Notes: a model not told the origin generated them from the letters alone. A stretch of 27,077 nt of DNA from Nitrospirota bacterium (GCA_011620345.1 WOZJ01000031.1:1-27077), one strand, 5' to 3'; positions 7,367 through 16,175 are shown, numbered from the stretch's first letter. Translations and numbers: made by a program.

Positions 7367-8806
7367 ATGGCGGACGAGGTCTGGAGGCTTGGCGTTCAAG
7401 GGCTCCTCGAGGCTTACCAAAGGGGCGCGACAGACCCCTTGGAGGTCGTTGGTTGTCTTTTGGACCGCATTCACAAGATAAACCCCAACATCAACGCGAT
7501 CGTTACGCTTCATGAAGAGGCCGTACTCAAGGAGGCCGCGGCCAAAAAGGAGGCTATCTCCAAGGGCGACCCCCTAGGCCCGCTTCACGGCATTCCTGTC
7601 TTAATCAAGGACAACATCTTTACCAAGGGAATGTTGACGACGTTTGGCTCGAAGCTCTACAAAGACTTTGTGCCAAGCGAGGACGCCGTTTTGGTCGAGC
7701 GTCTCAAGGCGGCCGGGGCGATCGTTTTGGGAAAGACGAACCTGCCCGAGTTTGGGCTGATCCCCGTGACAGACAACGCCCTTTTTGGCCCAACCTCGAA
7801 CCCTTGGGACCTTGCCAGAGTCTCCGGCGGGTCATCGGGCGGTTCGGCAGCGGCCGTCGCCTCGTTCCTGGCGCCGGCAGCGATCGGGAACGACGGGGGC
7901 GGATCGATCCGCATCCCGGCGTCGCTTTGCGGCGTTGTTGGCTTAAAGCCCCAGTTCGGCCGCATTCCGACATACCCTAGGCTTCCTGGCTGGGAAACCA
8001 TGAACCACGAAGGCCCGATCACTCGCAGCGTCGAGGATGCCTGCTTGCTCATGGACGTTCTAACGGGCCAAGACGAGCGCGACCGCTTCTCGATCCAATC
8101 GTTTGAGGGGAGCTTTCTGGACGCTTTGGCAGTCGGCATCGAGGGCAGGCGCGTTGCCTACGCGCCTAGCCTTGGATACACGGTCGTTGATGAAGAAATC
8201 GAGGAGATCACGAGGAAGGCCGCACTGCGCTTGGAAGAGCGCGGTGCGAAGGTGGAAGAGGTCCAAATTGATTGGCCGAACCTTGAAGCTGACCTTACGA
8301 TAAAGGTGCTTTCGGATACGCTAGCGGCCATGGAAGGGGTCTGGGCAAAATGGGAATCCCTCATGTACCCCCTTTATAAAACATTCCTTCCAATTGGCGA
8401 GATGATGACCGCCAAGGATGTCGCGCGCGTGCAGTTCCACAGAGAAGACCTCTGGGAGCGGGTTTGGTGCCTCTTTGAAGAATACGACCTGCTTTTGTGC
8501 CCGACGACGGCCGTGAGTGCCTTCCCGAAGGCCGATATGGGCCCGATGGGCCCGGAGGCAATTAACGGCGAACCGGTAAGCCCTTTTGCCTGGATCGGTT
8601 TTACCTACCCGTTTAACTTTACGGGCCAGCCTGCGGCCTCTATTCCCTGTGGACTCACGAAAGACGGCCTGCCTGTCGGCCTTCAGGTCGTAAGCAGGCG
8701 TTTCGATGAGCGCTCCGTGCTTTCCGCCTGCCATTGCCTTGAGTCTATTTTTAGCCTTAAAACTTCCATGCCAAGAGGACTGCAGGCCGGTGCTGTTGTA
8801 AAATAA
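7367..8806 (+). CDS. amidase, amidase-signature family
   Basis: The 479-residue cytoplasmic hydrolase has the complete Ser-cisSer-Lys triad of the amidase signature family: Lys81 (VLIKDN), Ser156 (GGSSGGS) and Ser180 (GGGSIRIPAS), the two Ser 24 residues apart as in GatA and FAAH. The family hydrolyses carboxamides to acid and ammonia. GatA is one member, but no gatB or gatC lies here and the C-terminal half is not GatA-like, so a catabolic amidase is more likely. The ATG at 7367 follows a G-rich site (GGGGGG). It stands 92 bp after the 2-hydroxyacid dehydrogenase in the same direction and may be the last gene of that run. A second, different amidase lies at 17770. Confidence 0.9.
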   Translation: MADEVWRLGVQGLLEAYQRGATDPLEVVGCLLDRIHKINPNINAIVTLHEEAVLKEAAAKKEAISKGDPLGPLHGIPVLIKDNIFTKGMLTTFGSKLYKDFVPSEDAVLVERLKAAGAIVLGKTNLPEFGLIPVTDNALFGPTSNPWDLARVSGGSSGGSAAAVASFLAPAAIGNDGGGSIRIPASLCGVVGLKPQFGRIPTYPRLPGWETMNHEGPITRSVEDACLLMDVLTGQDERDRFSIQSFEGSFLDALAVGIEGRRVAYAPSLGYTVVDEEIEEITRKAALRLEERGAKVEEVQIDWPNLEADLTIKVLSDTLAAMEGVWAKWESLMYPLYKTFLPIGEMMTAKDVARVQFHREDLWERVWCLFEEYDLLLCPTTAVSAFPKADMGPMGPEAINGEPVSPFAWIGFTYPFNFTGQPAASIPCGLTKDGLPVGLQVVSRRFDERSVLSACHCLESIFSLKTSMPRGLQAGAVVK

Positions 8807-8867
8807 AGCATATATTCCATACACCCCGCCCTCTTTCATTCAAGGTGCAAAACGCCTCCTTCCTTTC

Positions 8868-8897
8868 TTGACTTTTCTTTGTTCGCGCGCTTAGAAT
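8868..8897 (+). promoter_or_regulatory. promoter of hppA
   Basis: TTGACT (8868-8873) and TAGAAT (8892-8897) each match the sigma-70 consensus in five of six positions and are 18 bp apart. The inferred transcript start is near 8904, giving a leader of about 50 nt before the hppA ATG. No hairpin terminator for the upstream amidase was seen between 8807 and 8867. Confidence 0.6.
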
Positions 8898-8953
8898 TAC
8901 CCATTTCTCATTCTGTCTATAACAACCCGTAAAACGAAGAGGGCGTTGGAACT

Positions 8954-11119
8954 ATGGAGCACATCCCGGGCCTGTTTTGGGTCGTACCGGTAAGCGGAGC
9001 CTTGAGCGTCGTGTTCGCGTTATGGCTGATCGTGAGCGTTCTTCGTTCAGGCCGGGGCTCCTTGGCCATGCAGGACGTAAACGCGATGATCTCCGAGGGC
9101 GCTTGGGCGTTCCTGATACGCCAGTACTCCACCATCGGCATTACATCTATCGTCGTGGCGGCCATTCTTGGCGTCCTTCTTGGCTCTTTGAGCAGCGAGG
9201 TTGAGCTTTCGAGGCTCAAGGTGACCGCTCTCGGCCTGGGGCTTAGGACGGCGGCGGCCTTCCTGATCGGGGCGTTCTGTTCTTGCCTTTCCGGGTTCAT
9301 CGGGATGCTCGTGGCCGTCAAGTCGAACCTAAGGTGCGCGGCCGCCTCGCACAAGGGGTTTGGCCCCGCCATGGTTGTCGCGCTAAGGGGCGGAGCGGTT
9401 TCTGGGTTTTTGATCGTCGCCTTAAGCCTGATCGGTGTCATGGCCATCTTCTTCGCCTTCGGCGGAGCCGAAAACCCGGCTACGGCCCCGCATCTGATCG
9501 TCGGGTTTGCCTTCGGTGCCAGCATGGTCGCCCTGTTTGCCCAGCTTGGCGGGGGCATCTTTACAAAGGCCGCCGACATGGGGGCGGATTTGGCGGGGAA
9601 GGTCGAGGCCGGCATCCCCGAAGACGACCCAAGGAACGCGGCGGTCATCGCAGACCAGGTGGGAGATAACGTGGGAGACTGCGCGGGCCGTGGAGCTGAC
9701 CTGTTCGAATCGACTGCCGCCGAGAACATCGGTGCCATGATCATCGGTGCCAGCTTGTACGCCGCAACCCAGAACCTAGGCTGGGTATTTTTTCCGTTCA
9801 TCATCCGTGCCTTCGGGCTGATCGCCAGCATGGTCGGCATCATGTTCGTTCGGGGGGGCTCTGAGCAGGAAGACCCGATGAAGCTGATCAACCGCGGCTA
9901 CTACGTTTCGATCGGCCTGAGCATTATTGCGATGTACGCGACTGTTAAGACGATGTTTGGCGACCTCTGGTTGTTCGGTGCCGGTTTGGTGGGGATTTTG
10001 GCAAGCGTGGTGATCGTGTTCATCACGCAGTATTATACAGAGGCTCGCTTTTCGCCGACCCGTAGGATTGCCGAGGCCTCCAAGACAGGGCCAGCCACGA
10101 CGATCGTGACAGGCCTTTCGGTAGGCTTCGAGACGGTTGCCCCAACGGCACTCGTCATCGCCGTAGCCCTGCTCGCTTCGTACTGGCTGGGCACGAAGAT
10201 GGGGCTTAACGTCGAGCCATGGCTTTCCGGCGCCTACGGGACGGCCGTGGCCACGATGGGAATGCTCATGACCTGCAGCTACATCCTGGCCGAAGACACG
10301 TTCGGGCCGATCACGGACAATGCCAACGGGATTAACGAGTTTACTGGAGCGGGCGGCAACATCCGCAGGATCACCGACAGGCTTGATGCCGCGGGGAACA
10401 CGACAAAGGCGCTCACAAAAGGGTATGCCATGGTTTCGGCCGGACTGGCCGCGTTCCTTCTGTTCCAGGCTTATTTCGATAGAGTCTCCCTGTTCCAGTT
10501 CGGCGTAGAGGGTAAGTTCACGGATGTCAACCTCATGCGGCCCGAGGTGTTCGTCTGCGCGCTTGTGGCTGTCGTCATGGTGTTCCTGTTTAGCGCGCTT
10601 GCTCTAAGAAGCGTAGGCGAGGCAGCAAGCGGCATCATCGACGAGGTACGTCGTCAAATCAAGGAAAACCCGGGCATCATGGCGGGTACGGCAAGGCCGA
10701 ATTATGCCAGGGCCGTGGACATTACAGCGAAGGCGGCGCTCAAGGGTATGATTGCGCCTGGGTCTTTGCCGGTCCTCCTTCCGCTCGTCGTGGGGCTCGT
10801 CTTGAAGGCGATCCCCGGGTACAACGCACCCATGGGGGTAGGGGCCTTTTTGATGGTCGGGACGATCGCGGCGATCCTTATGGCCTCGTTCATGAACAAC
10901 GGCGGGGGTGCCTGGGACAACGCCAAAAAATTCATCGAGGATGGCCAGCTAAGGGACGAGTTGGGAGGGGTGATCAAAAAGGGCAGTTTTGCCCACCAGG
11001 CCGCCGTTGTCGGCGATACCGTGGGCGATCCCTTGAAAGATACCGTAGGGCCCTCGTTGCACGTCGTGGCCAAGCTGATCGCGACTGTCACGCTTGTTTT
11101 GTGCCCGCTCTGGATATAA
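8954..11119 (+). CDS. hppA: K+-independent proton-translocating membrane pyrophosphatase
   Basis: The 721-residue polytopic membrane protein (about 16 helices in this family) couples pyrophosphate hydrolysis to proton export. The catalytic loop is intact at about residues 198-253: GGGIFTKAADMGADLAGKVE, IPEDDPRN, then DQVGDNVGDCAGRGADLFES, supplying the acidic Mg-PPi ligands. The second acidic cluster is seen near the C terminus (GAWDNAKKFIEDG, then GDTVGDPLKDTVGPSLH). The residue that decides potassium dependence is Lys485 in GNTTKALTKG; K+-dependent enzymes have Ala there. Lys predicts the K+-independent, H+-pumping subclass, common in proteobacteria. It is monocistronic, with its own promoter and a downstream hairpin. 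Its role would be energy conservation from biosynthetic pyrophosphate. Confidence 0.96.
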   Translation: MEHIPGLFWVVPVSGALSVVFALWLIVSVLRSGRGSLAMQDVNAMISEGAWAFLIRQYSTIGITSIVVAAILGVLLGSLSSEVELSRLKVTALGLGLRTAAAFLIGAFCSCLSGFIGMLVAVKSNLRCAAASHKGFGPAMVVALRGGAVSGFLIVALSLIGVMAIFFAFGGAENPATAPHLIVGFAFGASMVALFAQLGGGIFTKAADMGADLAGKVEAGIPEDDPRNAAVIADQVGDNVGDCAGRGADLFESTAAENIGAMIIGASLYAATQNLGWVFFPFIIRAFGLIASMVGIMFVRGGSEQEDPMKLINRGYYVSIGLSIIAMYATVKTMFGDLWLFGAGLVGILASVVIVFITQYYTEARFSPTRRIAEASKTGPATTIVTGLSVGFETVAPTALVIAVALLASYWLGTKMGLNVEPWLSGAYGTAVATMGMLMTCSYILAEDTFGPITDNANGINEFTGAGGNIRRITDRLDAAGNTTKALTKGYAMVSAGLAAFLLFQAYFDRVSLFQFGVEGKFTDVNLMRPEVFVCALVAVVMVFLFSALALRSVGEAASGIIDEVRRQIKENPGIMAGTARPNYARAVDITAKAALKGMIAPGSLPVLLPLVVGLVLKAIPGYNAPMGVGAFLMVGTIAAILMASFMNNGGGAWDNAKKFIEDGQLRDELGGVIKKGSFAHQAAVVGDTVGDPLKDTVGPSLHVVAKLIATVTLVLCPLWI

Positions 11120-11141
11120 CCGGGCCCGTTTGAGCTCTGGG

Positions 11142-11200
11142 GCGCCTTCTCGCCTGGTTTATGAAAGGCTTTTGGCCAAATTGAATCGGCGGGAAGGCGC
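11142..11200 (+). terminator. 13-bp stem-loop after hppA
   Basis: Arms 11142-11154 and 11188-11200 pair over 13 bp with one G-U, closing a 33-nt loop, and begin 22 bp after the hppA stop. Only a short TTTT occurs 8 bp beyond the stem, so this is not a textbook intrinsic terminator. It may instead protect the 3' end of the hppA transcript or assist factor-dependent ending. Confidence 0.4.
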
Positions 11201-11227
11201 TTGAGCAGTTTTAGGAGGTGCACCGCC

Positions 11228-11256
11228 TTGACTGCGTGGCGTGCTAGGGGTACACT
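11228..11256 (+). promoter_or_regulatory. promoter of the DEAD-box helicase gene
   Basis: TTGACT (11228-11233) and TACACT (11251-11256) are spaced by exactly 17 bp. The predicted start near 11263 leaves an untranslated leader of about 300 nt before the helicase TTG at 11567. Confidence 0.55.
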
Positions 11257-11262
11257 AACTCA

Positions 11263-11566
11263 GATGCACTTAAAAAATATAGAATCCTCGCGATTCATCC
11301 GCTCTAAGCCCGTCTTTTTTTGCCCGGCGGTTCCTAAGGGTGGTTTTGCCTTAAGCCCGCTAGAGGATTCTTGTTCGCTCCAAGGTCGTCTTTAGGCTTT
11401 GCCGGACCCAAGAAGCCGAAGTAAGCCGAAAACCCAAGCGAAGGTGCTATTAATTGCTATGGCGGTGTCATTAGGATACCCGCCAATTCCCCGTTCTGCT
11501 TGATCTGGTCGTGCGGCTGGCTTTGGTGGGGCGGATTCTAAGACAAACGTCATAAGGAGTGTTCCA
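11263..11566 (+). promoter_or_regulatory. long, foldable 5' leader of the helicase mRNA
   Basis: No open frame here looks like a gene. A 9-bp perfect stem (11281-11289 with 11363-11371) can enclose an inner hairpin (11334-11339 with 11349-11355, one bulged A) and a T-run at about 11314-11321. The segment TAAGCCCG occurs twice (about 11305 and 11352), offering alternative pairings. The leader ends in AAGGAG (11554-11559), 7 bp before the TTG start. Long leaders with temperature- or self-responsive structure are known for some DEAD-box helicase mRNAs. That this one is regulatory is inference; I do not recognise a named riboswitch class. Confidence 0.35.
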
Positions 11567-12793
11567 TTGACGAGTTTTCAATCGATGGGTCTTGCACCCG
11601 AATTGTACCGCGCCCTTGCTGAAGAGGGCTTTTCCGAGCCGACGCCGATCCAACAAAAGGCGATTCCTCTGGTTCTCGAAGGCCGTGACCTAATGGCCGC
11701 AGCCCAGACAGGAACAGGGAAAACCGCGGCGTTCGGCTATCCAATCCTGCACATGCTCAAAGGGGGCCGTTCCGCAGGTCCGAGAGCGCTGGTTCTTGTG
11801 CCGACACGTGAGTTGGCGATGCAGGTTGAGGGAGCGATTCGCACGTACAGCCGTTACCTGCGGTTCCGGACGGCGGTAATCTACGGCGGGGTAGGCATTT
11901 TTGAGCAGATCGACAGGCTTAGGCGTGGGGTGGACCTGATCGTTGCCACACCGGGCCGTCTTCTGGACCATGTTCAAAGGCGGACGGTGAACCTATCGGG
12001 CATCGAGAAACTGGTCCTCGACGAGGCCGACCGCATGCTCGATATGGGGTTCATCCCAGATATTCGCCGCATCGTTCCCTTGCTTTCGATTAAGCGGCAG
12101 ACGCTCCTGTTCTCGGCGACGCTCAACTCCGGAATTCGGGACTTGGCAAGAGGGCTGCTTCAAAACCCTGCCGTCGTGGAGATTGCGCCGGAAAACATCA
12201 CCGTCGAGCAGATTTCCCAGCGGGTGCACCCGGTCGATAGGATACGAAAGACCGAACTCATCACCCACTTGGTCAAGGCGGGCGACTGGAAGCAGGTGTT
12301 GGTGTTCACGAGCACGAAGCACGGTGCTGAACGGCTTGCCGAGCAACTTTCCAGGGATGGCCTCAATTCGACCGCCATTCATGGCGACAGGTCGCAAGCC
12401 GCCCGTTCCAGGGCGTTGGCTGATTTTAAAATGGGTAGGGTTCGCCTTTTGGTGGCCACCGACGTCGCTTCTCGCGGCCTCGACATTAAGCAACTACCCT
12501 ACGTTGTCAACCATGAACTTCCAAGCGTTCCCGAAGATTACGTTCACCGGATTGGCCGAACCGGCCGGGCAGGTCGCTTGGGTGAGGCGATATCGTTGGT
12601 AAGTGAAGGCGAGTATATGCGCCTAAAGGATATCCAACGCCTCCTTCGGCAAGACATCCCTTCCGTGCCCGTTGCTGGCTTCGAGCCGACCTATCGGCCC
12701 GCAGATGGCCGCCCAACCGGCCGAGGCCGAAGCTTTGGCCCGTCACAAAGGGGCTGGAGCTCCCGCGGTACAGCTAGATCTCGCGCATTCTAA
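11567..12793 (+). CDS. rhlE: ATP-dependent RNA helicase, DEAD-box, RhlE-like
   Basis: The 408-residue two-domain RNA helicase has its motifs in order: Q motif ([13 protein letters not shown], 22-34), motif I AQTGTGKT (46-53), PTREL (79-83), TPGR (128-131), DEAD (152-155), SAT (183-185), then in the second domain [10 protein letters not shown] and [10 protein letters not shown]. The tail (about 375-408) is short, basic and Gly/Arg/Ser-rich, as in RhlE; there is no CsdA- or DbpA-type RNA-binding domain. It unwinds or remodels RNA in ribosome assembly, decay or cold adaptation. Translation should begin at TTG 11567, since AAGGAG stands 7 bp upstream and the protein then opens with the usual short F-x-x-M/L-G-L segment. 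It is monocistronic, with its own promoter and long leader. Confidence 0.92.
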   Translation: MTSFQSMGLAPELYRALAEEGFSEPTPIQQKAIPLVLEGRDLMAAAQTGTGKTAAFGYPILHMLKGGRSAGPRALVLVPTRELAMQVEGAIRTYSRYLRFRTAVIYGGVGIFEQIDRLRRGVDLIVATPGRLLDHVQRRTVNLSGIEKLVLDEADRMLDMGFIPDIRRIVPLLSIKRQTLLFSATLNSGIRDLARGLLQNPAVVEIAPENITVEQISQRVHPVDRIRKTELITHLVKAGDWKQVLVFTSTKHGAERLAEQLSRDGLNSTAIHGDRSQAARSRALADFKMGRVRLLVATDVASRGLDIKQLPYVVNHELPSVPEDYVHRIGRTGRAGRLGEAISLVSEGEYMRLKDIQRLLRQDIPSVPVAGFEPTYRPADGRPTGRGRSFGPSQRGWSSRGTARSRAF

Positions 12794-12816
12794 GCTCCGT
12801 TCGCCACGCAGCCTAA

Positions 12817-12840
12817 GATGGGGGGGCATGCCCCCCCATC
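12817..12840. terminator. 24-bp perfect G7/C7 palindrome between convergent genes
   Basis: The two halves, 12817-12828 and 12829-12840, are exact reverse complements (GATG then six more G, mirrored). The palindrome sits 23 bp after the helicase stop and 67 bp before the end of the convergent dmeF. It could form a very stable hairpin on either strand and act as a shared end for both transcripts. There is no T-tract on either side, so classical intrinsic termination is not established. Confidence 0.4.
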
Positions 12841-12907
12841 GTCATGGGCTCTTCCGATTTTACCCCGCCTATTTTTGTCCGAGTCCCGAGCGGCCCCAGA
12901 AAAAAGC

Positions 12908-13813
12908 CTACGCCCGCTTACAAGTATCGCCGGGGCAGGCATTCACCTCGATACTAACGTGCGCCAGGCCAGGAATGTGGGAGAGTCTTTCTTTGTAGCT
13001 CTCGGGTGGCTTTGGCTCGTGCGTGACGATCGCCACGATCGCGGCCAAGTGGTTTGGGCTTACGCTCCAGACGTGGAGGTCTGTGATTGCGATGTCCCCA
13101 TCTTCGAGTGCGGTCCGAATGCGAGCGGCCGTATCAATCTGGGTGAAATCCAGCAAGATGGCCCCCGTTTGAGCGAGTAGCCCGTAGGACCAGCGGGAGA
13201 TGACGAAAGCGCCTACCAGCCCCATCGCCGCGTCCATCCAAACCCAGCCGAAGAACAGACCGGCTAGCAGCGCGATGATGGCCGTCACCGATGTGAGCGC
13301 GTCGGCCAGCACGTGGAAATAGGCGGAGGCCAGGTTTGGGTCTGAGGCCTTGTCGGTTTCGTTGGCATCCAGGACGTAGGCGGAAACGAGGTTGACCCCA
13401 AGCCCCAGCCCCGCGACAAACAGGGCCTCCTTGAAGCTTACGGCTACGGGGTTAAGGAGTCGCTCGATCGATTCAAACCCCATGAGTAGTGCAACCAGTC
13501 CTAGGCCAATCGCGCTTGCAAATCCCCCTAGCGCGCCCACCTTGCCAGTCCCAAAGGAGAAAAAAGGGCTGTCTGCCTTTTTCCTGGCGAACAGGTAGGT
13601 AAAATAGGAAACGAGCAGGGCGCTGACGTGCGTCGCCATGTGCCAGCCGTCGGCCAAAAGCGCCATAGAGCCAAAAAGGGTACCCGAGACGATTTCTGCA
13701 ACCATCATGCAAGCGGTAAGGCCGACGACGCCCAGCACGCGCCTCTCTTTCCTTGATGTGTCCTGGAGGAAGTTGTGGGGTTGTTTCCAAGCCTCTAGGC
13801 CGTGGGTATGCAT
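12908..13813 (-). CDS. dmeF: cation diffusion facilitator, DmeF-type Co/Ni efflux
   Basis: The 301-residue six-helix inner-membrane metal/proton antiporter has a cytoplasmic C-terminal domain. The opening MHTHGLEAWKQPHNFL and segments MMVAEIVSGTLFGSMALLAD, FSFGTGKVGALGGFASA and FHVLADALTS strongly match DmeF. Metal-site residues are His58/His62 in helix 2 (GWHMATH) and His167/Asp171 in helix 5; the His in place of Asp at 62 differs from zinc-type CDF proteins. The usual His-rich loop between helices 4 and 5 is missing: that loop reads NETDKASDPN. I chose the ATG at 13813 because it gives the family's N terminus; a longer frame from 13888 adds 25 unrelated residues. No DmeR-type regulator is adjacent. 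Cobalt/nickel preference is from family knowledge. Confidence 0.88.
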   Translation of the reverse strand: MHTHGLEAWKQPHNFLQDTSRKERRVLGVVGLTACMMVAEIVSGTLFGSMALLADGWHMATHVSALLVSYFTYLFARKKADSPFFSFGTGKVGALGGFASAIGLGLVALLMGFESIERLLNPVAVSFKEALFVAGLGLGVNLVSAYVLDANETDKASDPNLASAYFHVLADALTSVTAIIALLAGLFFGWVWMDAAMGLVGAFVISRWSYGLLAQTGAILLDFTQIDTAARIRTALEDGDIAITDLHVWSVSPNHLAAIVAIVTHEPKPPESYKERLSHIPGLAHVSIEVNACPGDTCKRA

Positions 13814-14007
13814 GGAGGTGCCGCCTTTTCTTTGTTCGTTTCCTTTTAGTTTCGTTCTTAAAGACAGGAAGCACAAGGGGTTGCCCATGCTTGAAGCGCA
13901 AAGTCATGGGCTTGGCCGGAGGTTTTCGCTTTCTTAAGGGGGCAGGGTTTGTTAAGGTAAAAAAAGAATAATCATGGATAGACCGATACGCATGCAAGGA
14001 GAAGCCG

Positions 14008-15033
14008 ATGAAGGCAATTCGGCTCTACGGACCAGGCGGGCCGGAGGCGCTCGTTTACGAGCAGGTTCCAGACCCTCGGCCCTCACCTTCCGAGGCCGTG
14101 GTGGCGCTCAAGGCGGCCTCGGTTAACTACCTCGATCTTTGGGTCAGGAAAGGGAACGTCCCTGTCCTGTTTCCCTTGATTCCAGGGCTCGAGGGAGCGG
14201 GGGTTATAGAGGCGTTTAGCGAACCAGACGGGCCATCACCCGGCTTGAAGGCCGGAGATAGGGTCGCGGTGACGCCGTGGCTGTATCCTGATAAAACTTA
14301 CCGTGAGCCCGCCAACCTTGGTGTCACCACGCTTGGGGTGCACCGCGACGGCTGTTACGCCGCAAAAATCGCCGTACCGATAGAGGCGCTCATCCCCATC
14401 CCCGAGGGTATGGGGTTTGAAGAGGCAGCCTGTATTCCTGTCGCCTTCACAACCGCCTACCACATGCTCGTGACGCGCGCTAGGCTCGAGCCCGGAGAGA
14501 CCGTGCTGATCCTCGGGGCGACGGGAGGCGTGGGAATCGCTTCCGTCGAGCTTTCCTCACTTTTGGGCGCTAGGGTGTTCGCGGCAAGCCGCGACCCGAT
14601 AAAGGCGCAAAAGCTTAAGGCGTTGGGGGTCCACGTACTTTTGGACGCTTCGAGCGCCTACCATGAAGAGGTTCTTGAGCTCACAGGTGGCAAGGGCGTG
14701 GATCTTGTCGTCGAGATGGTGGGGCAGGCAAGCTTTGCAAAGAGCATTGCCTGCCTAAGGAAAGGGGGGCGGCTTGTGGTGTGCGGTTCGAGCTCCGGGC
14801 CGTGGGCGAACGTGAACATACAAGAGCTATACAGGAGAGAGATAGCCTTCATCGGCGCCTACGGTGGGCTACCCCACGAGCTAGAAAGAGTTTTTACGCT
14901 CTTTGAAGGGCGCAAGTTCAAGGCCGTTATCGGCGAGACACTCCCGCTCAAGGATGCCCCGAAGGCCCATGCGCTCCTTGAGTCGAGCGGGCATTTTGGG
15001 AAGGTCGTGCTTACGATGGACGACGAAACCTAA
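14008..15033 (+). CDS. zinc-free medium-chain dehydrogenase, quinone oxidoreductase-like
   Basis: The 341-residue MDR protein has an N-terminal GroES-like domain (opening MKAIRLYGPGGPEALVYEQV) and a Rossmann domain with GATGGVG (170-176), the NADPH-binding AxxGGVG form of quinone oxidoreductases. The catalytic and structural zinc Cys residues of alcohol dehydrogenases are absent, so it is a reductase of activated double bonds or quinones rather than a zinc alcohol dehydrogenase. AAGGAG lies 8 bp before the ATG at 14008. It starts a co-directional cluster with the zinc alcohol dehydrogenase 24 bp downstream and diverges from dmeF across a 194-bp gap, which holds no gene I can support. Substrate unknown. 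Confidence 0.88.
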   Translation: MKAIRLYGPGGPEALVYEQVPDPRPSPSEAVVALKAASVNYLDLWVRKGNVPVLFPLIPGLEGAGVIEAFSEPDGPSPGLKAGDRVAVTPWLYPDKTYREPANLGVTTLGVHRDGCYAAKIAVPIEALIPIPEGMGFEEAACIPVAFTTAYHMLVTRARLEPGETVLILGATGGVGIASVELSSLLGARVFAASRDPIKAQKLKALGVHVLLDASSAYHEEVLELTGGKGVDLVVEMVGQASFAKSIACLRKGGRLVVCGSSSGPWANVNIQELYRREIAFIGAYGGLPHELERVFTLFEGRKFKAVIGETLPLKDAPKAHALLESSGHFGKVVLTMDDET

Positions 15034-15057
15034 AAATTAAACAAAGGAGGGGTTTCG

Positions 15058-16068
15058 ATGAAGGCGATGGTTGTCAAGAGACCCAAGGAAAGGCTTATCC
15101 TCGAAGAACGGGAGAGGCCAACCCTTGGGCCTGGGCAGGCGCTCATAAAGGTTCATGCCTGCGGCGTGTGCCATTCGGACCTTCACGCGCTTTTGGGAGA
15201 TTTTCCCTTTGCCAAGTTTCCTTTGGTGCTTGGCCATGAGGTGGCGGGCGTCGTGGAGGCGTTTGGAGAGGGCGTAAACTGGCCAAAGGTCGGCACGCGC
15301 GTGGGGATGCCATGGCTGTACTCCGCTTGCGGACACTGCCCGGCCTGCCTCAAGGGTGATGAGGTGCTTTGTCCCGAAATGCAGGTTACGGGCGTGACGG
15401 TGGACGGGGGGTATGCCGAGTACATGCAGGCGCCCGCGGCCTATCTCACCCCAATTCCTGACGAGCTCACCTTTGAAGAGGCCGCACCGCTTATGTGCGC
15501 CGGGCTTACGGTGTACAACGCGCTCGTCAACGCGGGCTTCAAGCCGGGCCAGAAGGTGGCCGTGATCGGACTGGGCGGGCTTGGCCATATGGCCGTGGCC
15601 TACGCCAAGGCGATGGGGGGCCGTGTGGCGGCGGTATCCTCTTCGAGCGCAAAGGAGGCCCAGGCCAAGATGCTTGGAGCCGAGCGCTTCATCGATACGG
15701 GCAGCGTTGGGGTTGAAGGCGGCCTCAAAGCGTGGGATGGCGGGGCCGATATCGTGCTCGCGACGGCGCCGAACGCCAAGCTGGCGACCGAGGCAATAAA
15801 AGGCCTTGGAGCCGACGGTGTCGTGGTCGCGATTGGTGTTATGAGTGAGCCTATCGAGGCCTCCGCGATGGAACTAATCTCTGGCAGGAAGAAGCTGATC
15901 GGTTCGCCCTCCGGATCACGCAAAGACCTCCGGAATGCGCTCGAGATTGCGGCCAAGCTGGGCGTACGGGCGCAAGTCAGCACTTATGGGTTGACCCAGG
16001 CAAACGAGGTGCTCGAAAAAATGCAAAAGGGTGAGCTTCAAGGGAGGGCCGTTTTGGTTCCCCGTTGA
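15058..16068 (+). CDS. zinc-dependent alcohol dehydrogenase
   Basis: The 336-residue medium-chain dehydrogenase has a complete metal set. The catalytic zinc ligands are Cys38 (ACGVCHSD), His60-Glu61 (LGHEVAG) and Cys147 (PLMCAG). The structural zinc Cys are 91, 94, 97 and 105 (CGHCPACLKGDEVLC). The NAD(P)-binding motif is GLGGLG (171-176). It resembles the AdhP/AdhT-like bacterial enzymes oxidising primary alcohols or reducing aldehydes. AAAGGAGG stands 7 bp before the ATG at 15058, and the gene follows the MDR gene by 24 bp, so the two are surely one transcript. Downstream lies the broken sensor gene, then an SDR and an amidase. Confidence 0.93.
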   Translation: MKAMVVKRPKERLILEERERPTLGPGQALIKVHACGVCHSDLHALLGDFPFAKFPLVLGHEVAGVVEAFGEGVNWPKVGTRVGMPWLYSACGHCPACLKGDEVLCPEMQVTGVTVDGGYAEYMQAPAAYLTPIPDELTFEEAAPLMCAGLTVYNALVNAGFKPGQKVAVIGLGGLGHMAVAYAKAMGGRVAAVSSSSAKEAQAKMLGAERFIDTGSVGVEGGLKAWDGGADIVLATAPNAKLATEAIKGLGADGVVVAIGVMSEPIEASAMELISGRKKLIGSPSGSRKDLRNALEIAAKLGVRAQVSTYGLTQANEVLEKMQKGELQGRAVLVPR

Positions 16069-16175
16069 TGCCTAGGGATCTCCGGAGGCCAGCTTTGTCG
16101 GCTGCGTCTGTGGTGGAGTAATATAACCTCAATACTGGGCTGCTTTTGCGTGCTTTTTTGTTGGGGGCGGTGTTG

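Noticed and set aside
7367-8806. GatA subunit of the amidotransferase
   Set aside because: It shares the amidase signature, but no gatB or gatC is adjacent and the C-terminal half departs from GatA.
8917-9891. Leftward 324-codon frame opposite hppA
   Set aside because: It mirrors the conserved catalytic region of the pyrophosphatase and has low-complexity Ala/Pro/Ser composition typical of a shadow frame.
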